Positions 18,211 to 28,217 of a DNA stretch of 64,000 bases are shown piece by piece (position 1 is the stretch's first letter; the number at the start of each line of letters is the position of its first letter). The notes below the pieces were generated by a model. The model was not told the origin of the DNA. It saw only the letters and a list, made by a program, of their open reading frames with translations, and made no database searches. Position numbers and translations under genes: made by a program. The DNA is from Candidatus Poribacteria bacterium (lineage in GTDB: Bacteria; Poribacteria; WGA-4E; WGA-3G): positions 30,499 through 94,498 of the forward strand of contig JAGFCA010000075.1 in NCBI GenBank assembly GCA_022394755.1, read 5' to 3'.

Positions 18211-19281
18211 ATGAGAAGAACACCGCTTTTTGAAGTTCACAAATCCCTTGAGGCTAAATTTACTGAATTCAGTGGATGGGAAATGCCTGTTCAATATACC
18301 AGCATTGTTAAAGAGCATTTAGCTGTAAGAAAGTCAGTTGGGTTGTTTGATCTTTCACATATGGGAGAAATTGATATTCAAGGGGATGGGGCAAAGGAAT
18401 TAGTAGAGAAACTGTGCACGAATGATACTAACCGGTTGATTGATGGTCAGGCATTATATTCTCTTATATGTAATGAAAACGGTGGGATAGTCGATGATAT
18501 TTTAGTCTATAGACATTCTGAAAATGATTATACAATGGTAGTCAATGCTGGAAATATTGACAAAGACTTCGCATGGTTCAATGCACATAATGATACTGGT
18601 GCAGAAATATCAGATGATAGCGATAATACGGTATTGATTGCAATTCAAGGTCCCAAATCATTAGATATTTTGAATAACTATGTTTCTAATCGTGATCTAT
18701 CAGATATCTCATTCTTTCGATTTGTCATTGATGTAGTTGATGGTATACCTGCAGCAATCTCACGAACTGGGTATACTGGTGAATTAGGTTTTGAACTATA
18801 TATAAAAGCAGAAAATGCCTTAGACCTATGGAACACTCTTTATCCAGATGTAATTGAAGCAGGAGGTTTACCTGTTGGACTCGGTGCTCGTGATACACTC
18901 AGATTGGAAGCTGGACTTAGACTCTATGGGATGGATATGAATGAAAATACTACACCCTATGATGTAGGATTAGGAAGGTTCGTTAAGTTTAAAGATAGAA
19001 ATTTTATAGGTAAGGGAATATTCTTGTCTCAAAAGGAGAAGCGGGACCAACAGAAGAAGTTAGTTGGTTTTAAAATGCTTGATCGTACTGTAGCACGGTG
19101 TGGGTATGCTGTATATAAAGACGGAGATCATATTGGTGAAGTTACAAGTGGTGCTCCTTCACCAAGTTTAAAATATAATATCGGTTTCGCTCTAATTCAG
19201 AATCAGAAAGTAAAACAAATTGAAATTGATATACGAGGAAAAATGCATACTGCCGAAATCGTGAAAGTTCCTTTTATTTAA
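18211..19281 (+). CDS. gcvT: glycine cleavage system T protein (aminomethyltransferase)
   Basis: A 356-residue tetrahydrofolate-dependent T protein of the glycine cleavage system. It transfers the methylene group from the aminomethyl-lipoyl H protein to folate and releases ammonia. Family landmarks are RRTPLFEVHKSLEAKFTEFSGWEMPVQY, KSVGLFDLSHMGEIDI, GGIVDDILVYR, RTGYTGELGFELYI, GLGARDTLRLEAGLRLYG and the C-terminal VTSGAPSPSLKYNIGFALI. The length matches the family. gcvH and gcvP lie downstream, separated from gcvT by a broken protease-TPR gene. Confidence 0.95.
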   Translation: MRRTPLFEVHKSLEAKFTEFSGWEMPVQYTSIVKEHLAVRKSVGLFDLSHMGEIDIQGDGAKELVEKLCTNDTNRLIDGQALYSLICNENGGIVDDILVYRHSENDYTMVVNAGNIDKDFAWFNAHNDTGAEISDDSDNTVLIAIQGPKSLDILNNYVSNRDLSDISFFRFVIDVVDGIPAAISRTGYTGELGFELYIKAENALDLWNTLYPDVIEAGGLPVGLGARDTLRLEAGLRLYGMDMNENTTPYDVGLGRFVKFKDRNFIGKGIFLSQKEKRDQQKKLVGFKMLDRTVARCGYAVYKDGDHIGEVTSGAPSPSLKYNIGFALIQNQKVKQIEIDIRGKMHTAEIVKVPFI

Positions 19282-19350
19282 TGGTAATACCTAAGAGTTT
19301 AATAGATATAATATATTAGGTCTTAAGTTGATAAGGTTAAAAACATAAAA

Positions 19351-21341
19351 ATGAGACATTACATTAGATTCTTATTTAACTGTTTAGTTCTTGGAATACT
19401 TCTCTTACCCTTAAATCTGCAGGTTAACGCGCAGGAAATATCTGAAAAAGATGGAGAATCGAAGTTTATTGATAAAGTAGGAGAGTCTACAGTTCAATTA
19501 GTTAAAGGTAACAACTCACTTGTAATTGGATATGGATTTTTTGTCGAACGAGATAAGATTGCAACGAATTTCCAAGTTGTCGCAAATCTTATAAACGGAC
19601 CTATATTCGTTAGATACGGTCAACAGGAAACAACTTGGACAGTAGAAGGCGTAGCTGCCTTTGATATCAAGAACGAAATTGTCATCCTCAAAATTGCGGG
19701 TATAGGCACTCCGTTGACTTTTGGGAACAGTGATACGCTCAATATTGGTGATAATGTATATGTTGTGGGTTACCACAATCCTCAGGAAAAATTCGAGGGT
19801 ACTGTCGGAACTGTAGAACACATACGGAAAAACGATAATTGGATACAGACAACTATTCAAACTTATATGAAGAACAGCGGGGCACCAGTGCTAAACAGTA
19901 AGGGGGAAGTCATAGGGATACACATGGGTAGTTTCTTGGACACTACTCCCCAAGTCATACCCAAGAAATTGGGAGAAGACAAACCATATAACACTTACCC
20001 TTCAAATGCACTCAAACCATTGTTATCAGTCTCAACATCATCTGAACCTTTGGAAGAATGGATGAAAAGAGAACCTGTTAGGGCATATAACCATTATAAA
20101 CTTGGACAGATGTATTATTACAGCGGTTTCTATGGTAGAGCATCTGATCAATTTGATATATCCGTCAAACTAAACCCTGAGCATTTTGAAACATACATAT
20201 ATAGAGCTCAATCCAATATCTTTCAAGAGCAAACTAAAAAACCTATAAGTGATTAAACTAAAGCAATTACACTTAAACCTAATGTCGCATCCACCTACTT
20301 TAGCAGAGGATTTATTAAGAGTTACCATGGGGATTTACTGGGAACATTAGAAGATTTTAATCAAGCCATTAGCATTGAACCTGATTATGCTAAATCCTAT
20401 TTTTTTCATCAAATACGTGGAGAGATAAAATACAGACTTGGTAATTATATTGAGGCTATAGATAACTTCACACAAGCAATTAATATTACACCTACAGAGG
20501 CAAAGAGTTACGGATGGCGCGATGCAGCAAAAGTTGAAATTGAAACTATGAGGGTGCTATAAGAGATTTTAATCATGCGATAAAAAATAAACCTGAGGAT
20601 ACCGAAGGGTATATTAGTCGTGCACGTGCAAAGGCTGCAAATGGGAATTATGAGGCGGCAATTGCTGACCATAATAAAGCTATAAATATAAATCCTGAAA
20701 ATGCCAATCTCTATAGTCTTCGAGGTGAAACAAAGGCTTTATTTAAAAAATATGAGGAAGCAATCACTGATCATGATATAGCTATAAAACTTAATCCAAA
20801 GAGTCTTTTACTTCGTAGTTCTCGTTGTGAAACAAAAGCTGAAAGTGGTGATTATGAAGGGGCAATTGCTGACTATGATGTAGTTATAAAACTTAATAAT
20901 AAAGTTCCATATATTTATTACTCTCGCGGTAAAGTAAAGGCTAAAAGTGGTGATTATGAAGGGGCAATCGCAGACTATAATAAAGCCATAAATCTTAACC
21001 AAGAAGATAATTTTCTTTATTCTGGAGATGCCGATTTTTTACACGCTCGTGCGAATGTAAAGGCTGCAACTGGTGATTACGTTGGCGCAATCAACGACTA
21101 TGATCAGATTATAAAAATAAGATCTGAATATGCAAAAGCGTACAATGATCGTGGGGTAACAAAGGTTGCTCTCAAGGACTATGCCGGCGCAATTGCTGAT
21201 TATGATAAAGCAATTGAACTTTACCCATTGTTTGCAGATGGCTACCATCATCGTGGACTATTAAAAGAATTACTTGGACAGAATGATGCAGCAAAAATCG
21301 ACTTTGAGAAAGCAAAAGAGATTCGAACAAATATTAAATAA
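19351..21341 (+). pseudogene. secreted trypsin-like pseudoprotease with TPR array, broken by a nonsense codon and a frameshift
   Basis: A signal peptide (cleavage near VNAQEIS) is followed by an HtrA-like chymotrypsin fold (residues about 45-210) and then TPR repeats with the DYEGAIADYNKAI pattern, about ten in all. The coding continuity is broken twice: TAA at 20254-20256, where the repeat pattern predicts Tyr (ISD-Y-TKAI), and a one-base loss near 20542 (ATTGGAAAC expected, ATTGAAAC seen). Beyond that the frame runs open to 21341. The catalytic triad is also degraded: TNFQVV has Gln for His, KNEIVILKI has Glu for Asp, while KNSGAPV keeps Ser. It lies between gcvT and gcvH on the same strand. 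Confidence 0.85.
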
Positions 21342-21396
21342 TAAGATTGGAATTAATTTTTTGACCTAATTTCAATCAAACGCATGAAGGAAGACT

Positions 21397-21783
21397 ATGA
21401 TTCCACAAGAATTAAAATTTAATGAAAGTCATGAATGGGTAAGACAAGATGGTGATACTGCAACTATTGGTATCACAGACTATGCACAATCAGAAATACA
21501 AGATATAGTATTTGTTGAATTACCTGATGTTGGTACAAATGTAAATCATAAAACAGAATTTGGTGTGATTGAATCTGTTAAAGCAGCATTTGACCTATAT
21601 GCTCCTGTTAGTGGAGAAGTAATTGAAGTAAACGAATCTCTCCTTGATACCCCTGAATTGGTAAACGAATCTCCTTATGATGAAGGTTGGTTTTTAAAAA
21701 TAAAAATGTCCGACCCGACTGAACTTGATGCCCTCCTTGATGCAGATGAGTATCAAACACACATTGAGGGAGACAATGTCTAA
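21397..21783 (+). CDS. gcvH: glycine cleavage system H protein
   Basis: A 128-residue lipoyl carrier of the glycine cleavage system, shuttling the aminomethyl group from P to T protein. Conserved features are [31 protein letters not shown] and the lipoylation site [21 protein letters not shown], in which the Lys of ESVKA is modified. The start is ATG 21397 after GAAGGAAG. It overlaps gcvP by 8 bases, so the two are translationally coupled. Confidence 0.96.
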   Translation: MIPQELKFNESHEWVRQDGDTATIGITDYAQSEIQDIVFVELPDVGTNVNHKTEFGVIESVKAAFDLYAPVSGEVIEVNESLLDTPELVNESPYDEGWFLKIKMSDPTELDALLDADEYQTHIEGDNV

Positions 21784-24655
21784 TATAGGAGCAAATGATA
21801 CCTCTTTTTCCAAGAGACATATAGGTCCCCGTACTGAAGATATTCAACTAATGTTAACAACATTAGGATATTCTTCAATTGATGCCTTTATTGAGGATGT
21901 TGTACCATCAGACATCCGAACTTCATCACCCTTAGAATTATCAATCAACAAGGATATAGATTCTTATTCAGATGGTCTTTCTGAATTTGAAGTACTTGAT
22001 GTTCTAAACCACCTTGCATCCCAAAACGAAGTCTTCCGTTCCTTCATTGGTTTGGGTTATTATAACTGTTTTGTACCTCCTGTCATACAAAGGAATATCC
22101 TCGAAAATCCTGGTTGGTACACACAATACACACCTTATCAAGCAGAGATCTCACAAGGTCGATTAGAGGCATTACTTAATTTTCAGACTATGGTCATAGA
22201 CCTAACTGGCCTACCAATTGCCAATGCATCTTTATTAGATGAAGCAACAGCCGCTGCTGAAGCTATGGGTATGTGTTTTGCTAATGTACCTGAAGAGATA
22301 AGTCGTACTTTTTTTGTCTCAGATACCTGTCATCCCCAAACACTTGCTGTTCTTCAAACACGTGCCGAACCACTTGGTATACACCTCGAAATTGGTAGTC
22401 ATCAAGACGTTACTTTTGATAAACCTATTTTAGGTGCAATAGTTCAATATCCTGCTACAGATGGTGTCATCTATGATTATCATCAATTCGCAGAACAGGT
22501 ACATGCTGCAGGGGGTCTATTTGTTACTGCAACAGACTTATTAGCACTCCTTGTATTAAAACCACCCAGTGAATTTGGGGCAGATATCGTTATTGGAAAT
22601 TCACAACGTTTCGGTGTACCACTCGGATATGGTGGTCCTCATGCTGCTTTTCTCTCTACACATGATGAACTAAAACGTAGTATTCCAGGACGAATTGCAG
22701 GTGTCTCACAAGATGTAAATGGAGAACCAGCAATCAGATTAGCATTACAGACAAGAGAACAACACATACGACGGGAGAAAGCAACAAGTAATATATGTAC
22801 AGCACAAGTACTACTGGCTGTCATGGCTGGAATGTATGCTGTATATCATGGTCCTGATGGATTAAGACAGATTGCTGAAAGAGTTCATAATAATACATAT
22901 ACATTACGTACAAAACTTGAAAAGATTGGATATCACACTGGAAATGAACCAAGTTTTGATACAATATGTGTTAATGTAGAAACAGAAGAATCAGAAGAAA
23001 TATTCAATAATGCTATTCAAAAGAAGATTAACCTACGATCAATAAATTCCAAACAAATCGGCATATCTATAGATGAAACAACTTCAGAAGCTGATATTGA
23101 GGATTTAATTAGTCTTTTTCCTAAAAAAGAAATTAGTAATGAAAAAGAAAATTCCCTCAAGATACCTTCAAAGTTACAACGTACATCAGAATTTTTGACA
23201 CATCCTGTCTTCAATAGTTATCATTCAGAAACTGAGATGTTAAGGTATATCAATAGATTACAAGGAAAAGATCTCTCACTTGTAAATTCAATGATACCTC
23301 TCGGATCCTGTACAATGAAGTTGAATGCAACAACTGAAATGGTTCCGGTAACCTATAAGGAGTTTGGAGGATTACATCCATTTGTCCCTTGTGAGCAAGC
23401 ACAAGGTTATCAGATTCTATTCAAACAATTGGAAACATGGTTAGCAGAAATTACTGGGTATGATGCAATTTCTCTACAACCAAATGCTGGCTCTCAAGGT
23501 GAATATGCAGGATTGTTGGTTATTCGAAAATACCATCAGAGCAGAGGAGATGATAATCGGGATGTATGTTTAATTCCCACATCCGCACATGGTACAAATC
23601 CTGCAAGCGCTGTCATGGCTGGTATGAAGGTCGTTGTTGTTGCATGTGATACAGAAGGTAATATAGATCTTGAAGACTTACACGAAAAAGCAGAAGCTCA
23701 TCAAGAAACTCTTGCCGCTGCAATGATAACCTATCCTTCCACACACGGAGTTTTTGAAGAGGAAATACGTGAAATCTGTCACATCATTCATAAAAATGGT
23801 GGTCAGGTATATATGGATGGGGCAAACCTAAACGCTCTCGTAGGGCTTAGTCGTCCTGCGGAACTTGGAATGGATGTATGCCATCTGAACCTACATAAGA
23901 CATTCTGTATACCACACGGAGGCGGTGGTCCAGGAATGGGGCCAATTGGTGTATCAGAACATCTGACTGAATTTTTACCAAACCACCCAATTGTACCTGT
24001 TGGTGGATCAAACGGTATTGGTCCTGTTTCCGCTGCACCATGGGGCAGTCCGGGAATACTTCCAATTTCATGGACATATATTGCAATGATGGGGGCAACA
24101 GGATTAAAAAATGCTACTGAAGTTGCTATTTTAAATGCAAATTATATTGCGAAACAACTTGAACCACATTATAAGGTACTTTATACTGGTAAAAACGGTT
24201 TAGTTGCACATGAATGTATAATTGATTTAAGAGAATTTAAGAATACTGCTGCTGTAGAGGTTACTGATGTTGCAAAACGTTTGATGGATTATGGTTTTCA
24301 TGCCCCAACCGTTTCATGGCCAGTGATCGGAACTATGATGATTGAACCGACCGAAAGTGAATCAAAAACTGAACTTGATCGTTTCTGTTCCGCTATGATT
24401 TCTATACGAGAAGAGATTGCGGAAATTGAAAATGGTGAGGTATCAAAAGATGACAATGTATTAAAGAATGCTCCTCATACTGTCGAATCTGTCACAAATA
24501 CTGAATGGAACCATTCTTACACACGTGAAAAAGCTGCATTCCCACTCCCTCTGGTACGAGAATCGAAATTTTGGCCACCTGTCTCTCGAATCAACGAAGT
24601 GCATGGAGATAGAAATCTGATCTGTTCATGCCCTCCACTTACTGAATACACTTAA
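21776..24655 (+). CDS. gcvP: glycine dehydrogenase (decarboxylating), P protein
   Basis: About 959 residues, the single-chain (fused P1+P2) form. It decarboxylates glycine with pyridoxal phosphate and loads the aminomethyl group on GcvH. Visible features are [13 protein letters not shown] at the start, [50 protein letters not shown] at the junction to the second half, and the PLP lysine in [21 protein letters not shown] 21776 is chosen since GAGGGAGA is immediately upstream and the N-terminus aligns; an upstream ATG at 21725 lies inside gcvH. No dihydrolipoamide dehydrogenase gene is present in this window. Confidence 0.96.
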   Translation: MSNIGANDTSFSKRHIGPRTEDIQLMLTTLGYSSIDAFIEDVVPSDIRTSSPLELSINKDIDSYSDGLSEFEVLDVLNHLASQNEVFRSFIGLGYYNCFVPPVIQRNILENPGWYTQYTPYQAEISQGRLEALLNFQTMVIDLTGLPIANASLLDEATAAAEAMGMCFANVPEEISRTFFVSDTCHPQTLAVLQTRAEPLGIHLEIGSHQDVTFDKPILGAIVQYPATDGVIYDYHQFAEQVHAAGGLFVTATDLLALLVLKPPSEFGADIVIGNSQRFGVPLGYGGPHAAFLSTHDELKRSIPGRIAGVSQDVNGEPAIRLALQTREQHIRREKATSNICTAQVLLAVMAGMYAVYHGPDGLRQIAERVHNNTYTLRTKLEKIGYHTGNEPSFDTICVNVETEESEEIFNNAIQKKINLRSINSKQIGISIDETTSEADIEDLISLFPKKEISNEKENSLKIPSKLQRTSEFLTHPVFNSYHSETEMLRYINRLQGKDLSLVNSMIPLGSCTMKLNATTEMVPVTYKEFGGLHPFVPCEQAQGYQILFKQLETWLAEITGYDAISLQPNAGSQGEYAGLLVIRKYHQSRGDDNRDVCLIPTSAHGTNPASAVMAGMKVVVVACDTEGNIDLEDLHEKAEAHQETLAAAMITYPSTHGVFEEEIREICHIIHKNGGQVYMDGANLNALVGLSRPAELGMDVCHLNLHKTFCIPHGGGGPGMGPIGVSEHLTEFLPNHPIVPVGGSNGIGPVSAAPWGSPGILPISWTYIAMMGATGLKNATEVAILNANYIAKQLEPHYKVLYTGKNGLVAHECIIDLREFKNTAAVEVTDVAKRLMDYGFHAPTVSWPVIGTMMIEPTESESKTELDRFCSAMISIREEIAEIENGEVSKDDNVLKNAPHTVESVTNTEWNHSYTREKAAFPLPLVRESKFWPPVSRINEVHGDRNLICSCPPLTEYT

Positions 24656-25003
24656 CCAAAAAGTGTATTCTATATGAATATCTAAATGGTAATCATACAA
24701 TTGAATTGAGTGAACACCCAAATACGTTCATGTCATTGATTTTTTAATTCTCCAAATCATATAAATATATCTTAGATATCAAGTAACAGGAATACAACAA
24801 AGACAATAACATGAGTTAGAGAAAAGGAAGATGAGCATCATTTTACAATATGTTGTCCTCATATACCCGATAGGTGGGGTTTTTCGGTGAATGTCTGTAT
24901 GGTATTCATACCGTCGATTCCTTGATTCTCCGCACGGAGGATATAGGTCTTAGTGATCCAACTCGTGTTTAAACTACAAAGAAATAACTGAAGACAATTT
25001 ATA
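24656..25003. promoter_or_regulatory. intergenic region before trkA
   Basis: A 348-base AT-rich gap. Near its centre is a weak stem ACCC/GGGGT with a T-run (about 24863-24883) that could end the gcv transcript, then a palindrome GGTAT-TC-ATACC (24901-24912) related to the one at 63852-63871, and a small CTCCG-CA-CGGAG hairpin near 24929. No coding sequence or known riboswitch is recognised. Confidence 0.4.
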
Positions 25004-26377
25004 ATGAAAGCAATAATTATTGGAGCAGGTGAAGTCGGATTTCATGCTGCAAAATTACTTACAATAGATAACTACGATGTTGTTTTAATTGATGAATCCG
25101 AGGAAGCATGTCAACGAGTGAATGAACAATTAGACATGCAAACAATTTGCGGTCCTGGTGCATCTCCTATCCTTCTTAAAGAGGCTGGAATTTCCGATTC
25201 TGAATTACTCATCGCTGTTACAAATAGTGATGAAATAAACATGCTTGCATGTCAAATGGCTGATAAGTATAAAGTAGATACAAAAATCGCACGTGTTTCT
25301 AATAAACACTACTTTTCTGAGGAGAGCGATCTAAACGCAGACGATTTCGGGATTGACCTGCTTGTAAATCCTGAAGAATTATGCGTCGAAGAATTTACAC
25401 GTCTACTAAAAACACCTGACGCACGTGAAATTGTTGAATTTGAAGATGGGAGAATTCAGGTAGCTGCTCTAAAAATAAAGCAATCCAATCCATTTATTGG
25501 AAAATCACTTGCGGAATTAGATAAGGATGGTGTCATTTCTGATATACGATTCGCTGCAATTAAACGGGGTATTGAGAATCAGGTGATTATTCCTGATGGA
25601 GCTGATGAATTTCAACAAGGTGATGAAGTTTTTGTTATCGGTAGTGCTATGGCAATTGAACAAATGTTTAGATTGTTTGGCACTATTTTTAACCCTTATC
25701 TAAACAGAGTCATCATTGTAGGGGCAAGTGCAATTGGTGTAGAGCTTGCCAAAACTCTTGAAGAAGATGGAACAAATGTCAAACTTATCGAACCAGACGA
25801 AAAATTAGCTGAACGCGCGTCACAAAAATTGAAAAAAACTACCGTTTTACTTGGAGATTATCTCCAATTCCACCTATTAGAGGAAGCTGGTGTTGAGGAA
25901 GTTGATGGTTTCGTTTCTGTAACTGGTGATGATGAAAACGATATTATGGCATGCATGACTGCAAAAGAACATGGGGCAAAACGGGTTCTTACACTTATAC
26001 AACAACCCCGATACCTACCTTTACTGGCACGGATACAACGAATTGATGGTGCAGTCAGTAGACATTTAACTGTTGTTAGTAATCTTCTTAAGTTGATCAG
26101 ACGTGGGGATATTATCTCTGTCGCCTCACTACATGAAATTGAGGCTGAAGTCATTGAGATTGTCGCCGGTGTAAATGCCAAAATTGCACACAAAGAACTC
26201 AGTTCTATTAAACAGAAATTCCCTGAAAATGCATTCATTGGTGCAATCCTACGACGTGAAAAAATAATCATTCCTAATGGTGGAAGTGTCATTCAACCTT
26301 CTGATCGTGTTATTGTTTTCAGCATGCCCGATGCAATACCTGATGTCGAAGATATGTTTGCTGAACGAAGAGTTTAA
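25004..26377 (+). CDS. trkA: Trk-type potassium uptake regulatory subunit TrkA
   Basis: A 457-residue cytoplasmic protein with duplicated RCK architecture. The first half has the NAD(H)-binding motif IIGAGEVGFHAAKLL and acidic strand-2 end VVLIDE. The second Rossmann unit begins VIIVGASAIGVELAKTL near residue 230. Each is followed by a TrkA-C domain (for example IGKSLAELDKDGVISDI and AFIGAILRREKIIIPNGG). TrkA binds nucleotides and gates the TrkH pore, encoded at 28218. The two are separated by two small paralogous genes and a repeat element. Confidence 0.96.
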   Translation: MKAIIIGAGEVGFHAAKLLTIDNYDVVLIDESEEACQRVNEQLDMQTICGPGASPILLKEAGISDSELLIAVTNSDEINMLACQMADKYKVDTKIARVSNKHYFSEESDLNADDFGIDLLVNPEELCVEEFTRLLKTPDAREIVEFEDGRIQVAALKIKQSNPFIGKSLAELDKDGVISDIRFAAIKRGIENQVIIPDGADEFQQGDEVFVIGSAMAIEQMFRLFGTIFNPYLNRVIIVGASAIGVELAKTLEEDGTNVKLIEPDEKLAERASQKLKKTTVLLGDYLQFHLLEEAGVEEVDGFVSVTGDDENDIMACMTAKEHGAKRVLTLIQQPRYLPLLARIQRIDGAVSRHLTVVSNLLKLIRRGDIISVASLHEIEAEVIEIVAGVNAKIAHKELSSIKQKFPENAFIGAILRREKIIIPNGGSVIQPSDRVIVFSMPDAIPDVEDMFAERRV

Positions 26378-26445
26378 CAAAACACATACAAAACATACAA
26401 TTTGTGTTTAAATTCAAAATTATCTCCTTGATTTAGGAGGTGTTA

Positions 26446-26856
26446 ATGTATCTTGAATTTATAGCAGATGGACATCAAGACTGTCCATTGTTACTTATAT
26501 CTCCTGCCTTTCCACGAAAAACTAAGGAGTTAAGTGCGGCTGAAGAGTTATATTTAATGTTGCTTAATTTCGCTACGGATTATATAACATTGTTGGAAAT
26601 CCATGGTTTGACTATTATATCTCCAATTGATGGCTGCAGACTAACTGCACAAGTTGCCGAGAAAGATTATGGCATAGTTTTGTTAGAGAATACCAAAAAC
26701 CATTTCACTTGGAAACTTACCCGCCAAACTTGGAAAGAGGTGTTAGATTATTTATTTCACTTTACCAGACCAAATCATGAAGGTCAAGGCCACCAATGGC
26801 TTAATGAAACGAGTGATATCTCCGTTGTAATTTCAACTGCGCCCAGGCGAGTGTGA
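26446..26856 (+). CDS. unknown protein, tandem paralogue 1
   Basis: A 136-residue soluble protein of no recognised family. It shares with the next gene LEFI.DG..DCPLLL, SP++GCRL.AQV, ENTKN.FTW.LT and a C-terminal DI.V++S, so the two are tandem duplicates. The start is ATG 26446 five bases after AGGAGG. It sits 68 bases after trkA, and the pair lies between the two Trk subunit genes, which may hint at a role in potassium transport regulation, but nothing in the sequence shows this directly. Confidence 0.75.
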   Translation: MYLEFIADGHQDCPLLLISPAFPRKTKELSAAEELYLMLLNFATDYITLLEIHGLTIISPIDGCRLTAQVAEKDYGIVLLENTKNHFTWKLTRQTWKEVLDYLFHFTRPNHEGQGHQWLNETSDISVVISTAPRRV

Positions 26857-27034
26857 TGCAACATTTGAATTGGTTTCAGCAGTATTCCCACTCTTATGTG
26901 GTTAGGTTTTGCAATAGAGAATTCGAAGTCATTCCTATCAAAATGTAGGTGAATGAGAAATATTGATTTTGAAGGTAATAAAATACAATAAAAACTAATT
27001 GGGAATTAAGTTAGTTATTTGAGGAGGGATTAAT

Positions 27035-27433
27035 GTGCTTATACTTGAATTCATACCTGATGGTTCTGACGACTGTCCTTTGCTGCTATTATCAGATTCT
27101 ACACCTGAGAAAGCTGAAAAGTTATCCCACGCGTTAACCCCTCTGGTTACAGACAATAATACAGTCGTAGATTTACACACTTTGCCTTTTGTCTCTCCTG
27201 TTGAGGGGTGCAGACTATCCGCACAAGTTATTGATGAAGATATTGGTGCAATTCTGATAGAAAATACAAAAAATTATTTCACGTGGGAGTTGACCCATCA
27301 AGGTTGGAAATGGGTATTAGCGTTATTAGGTCGTTTTACCGAACCAGATTGCTTTGGGCATCAATACCTTGGACCTGACAATGAAACGGGTGATATCTTA
27401 GTTATACTTTCATCGTATTATAGGAACTGGTGA
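27035..27433 (+). CDS. unknown protein, tandem paralogue 2
   Basis: A 132-residue protein paralogous to the preceding gene: LEFIPDGSDDCPLLL, VSPVEGCRLSAQV, ILIENTKNYFTWELTHQGW and TGDILVILSS align along the whole length. The start is GTG 27035 after GAGGAGGG; the overlapping ATG is in another frame. An aromatic, Asn-rich core motif (ENTKN-x-FTW) and a single conserved Cys pair (DCP, GCR) are the best search seeds. A gene-free stretch of 780 bases with a MITE-like element follows. Confidence 0.75.
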   Translation: MLILEFIPDGSDDCPLLLLSDSTPEKAEKLSHALTPLVTDNNTVVDLHTLPFVSPVEGCRLSAQVIDEDIGAILIENTKNYFTWELTHQGWKWVLALLGRFTEPDCFGHQYLGPDNETGDILVILSSYYRNW

Positions 27434-27678
27434 TGCATCATTTGAATTGGTTATAGTTGTCTATCCACTCTTAACATGTTAGTTCAGCAATAGAGAATTT
27501 GGAAGTTGATCCTACGAATAAGCAAGGTATCTGTAAGAGTGATTTCCACGCTCGGTTTGATAAAATGCTTCCATTTACTATAAAACAAATGACCCCTCGG
27601 ATATCACTTGCATAATCGTTACCGTTTGTTACCGTAAAAATAGTCAAATGCCTAAACCAAATAATCCTGCCGTTTTAT

Positions 27679-28110
27679 GGGTATGTAAACTTTTTTATCA
27701 CTTTACAACAGTGTTTTTTATACCTACTATAGTATGGGAAATTTCAGAGAGGATACAACCAAATGGTAAAGTGTTATGGCATTTTTGACATTTTACTCAC
27801 GAGATTCTATTTCCAAAAAAGATACTTGGACAATATAAAGGTAGCCCCAGCGGGGCGAAATCTGTGTAGAAACGACATATTTGCCCAAAGACTAAGCCAA
27901 GCGGGGCGAAATGTGTGAAATCCTATTCAGAATCGGGGATCAACAATAAATGTAGCAAGACCGTTTCTCCGCTTAATCCTGTATAATCCGAGATTCAGAA
28001 AAGAAAGCCATCCACACCCAAACCCTCTTCACCGCGTAATCTGCATATTCCGTGTAATCCGCGATTCAGAGAAAAAAGAACACCTATAGTAACAAATTAT
28101 TTACATACCC
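27679..28110 (-). mobile_element. MITE-like non-coding element, copy 2 (inverted relative to copy 1)
   Basis: About 432 bases bounded by GGGTATGTAAAC (27679) and TTTACATACCC (to 28110), with near-identical 8-base flanks CGTTTTAT (27671) and CGTTTCAT (28111), as expected of a target-site duplication. The reverse complement of the right end (GTAAATAATTTGTTACTATAGGTG) matches the left end of the element at 12116. Inside are two GGGGCGAAAT repeats (27852-27861, 27903-27912) and two GTAATCCGCGATTC-type repeats (27970-28070). Non-coding; probably a non-autonomous element that has collected other small repeats. Confidence 0.6.
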
Positions 28111-28125
28111 CGTTTCATTCAAAAC

Positions 28126-28153
28126 TTGACACCTTCGTCAAAATATGTAAAAC
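28126..28153 (+). promoter_or_regulatory. putative promoter of trkH
   Basis: TTGACA (28126-28131), 16-base spacer, TAAAAC (28148-28153). The surrounding bases AAAACTTGACAC-N7-AAAATATGTAAAA are shared exactly with the promoter region upstream of nuoA (31032-31062). Confidence 0.65.
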
Positions 28154-28217
28154 TACATCCTACCTTGAGAGCTTTATTTTCCTACTTAGTACAACCATTA
28201 TTTTCTGATAGTCACCT

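Larger units (their letters stand above)
27434..28217. other. gene-free stretch before trkH
   Basis: 784 bases with no supportable gene. The first 245 bases are AT-rich and featureless. A 432-base MITE-like element (27679-28110) follows, then the trkH promoter (28126-28153) and leader. Confidence 0.6.

Noticed and set aside
20257..21341. TPR segments as separate small genes
   Set aside because: They continue the repeat pattern of the upstream protease gene in frame except for one nonsense codon and one shift, so they are parts of one broken gene.
24656..25003. Possible c-di-AMP (ydaO-type) riboswitch before trkA, suggested by the GGGG...GGTGAAT stretch
   Set aside because: The other conserved ydaO blocks are not present, so the resemblance is superficial.
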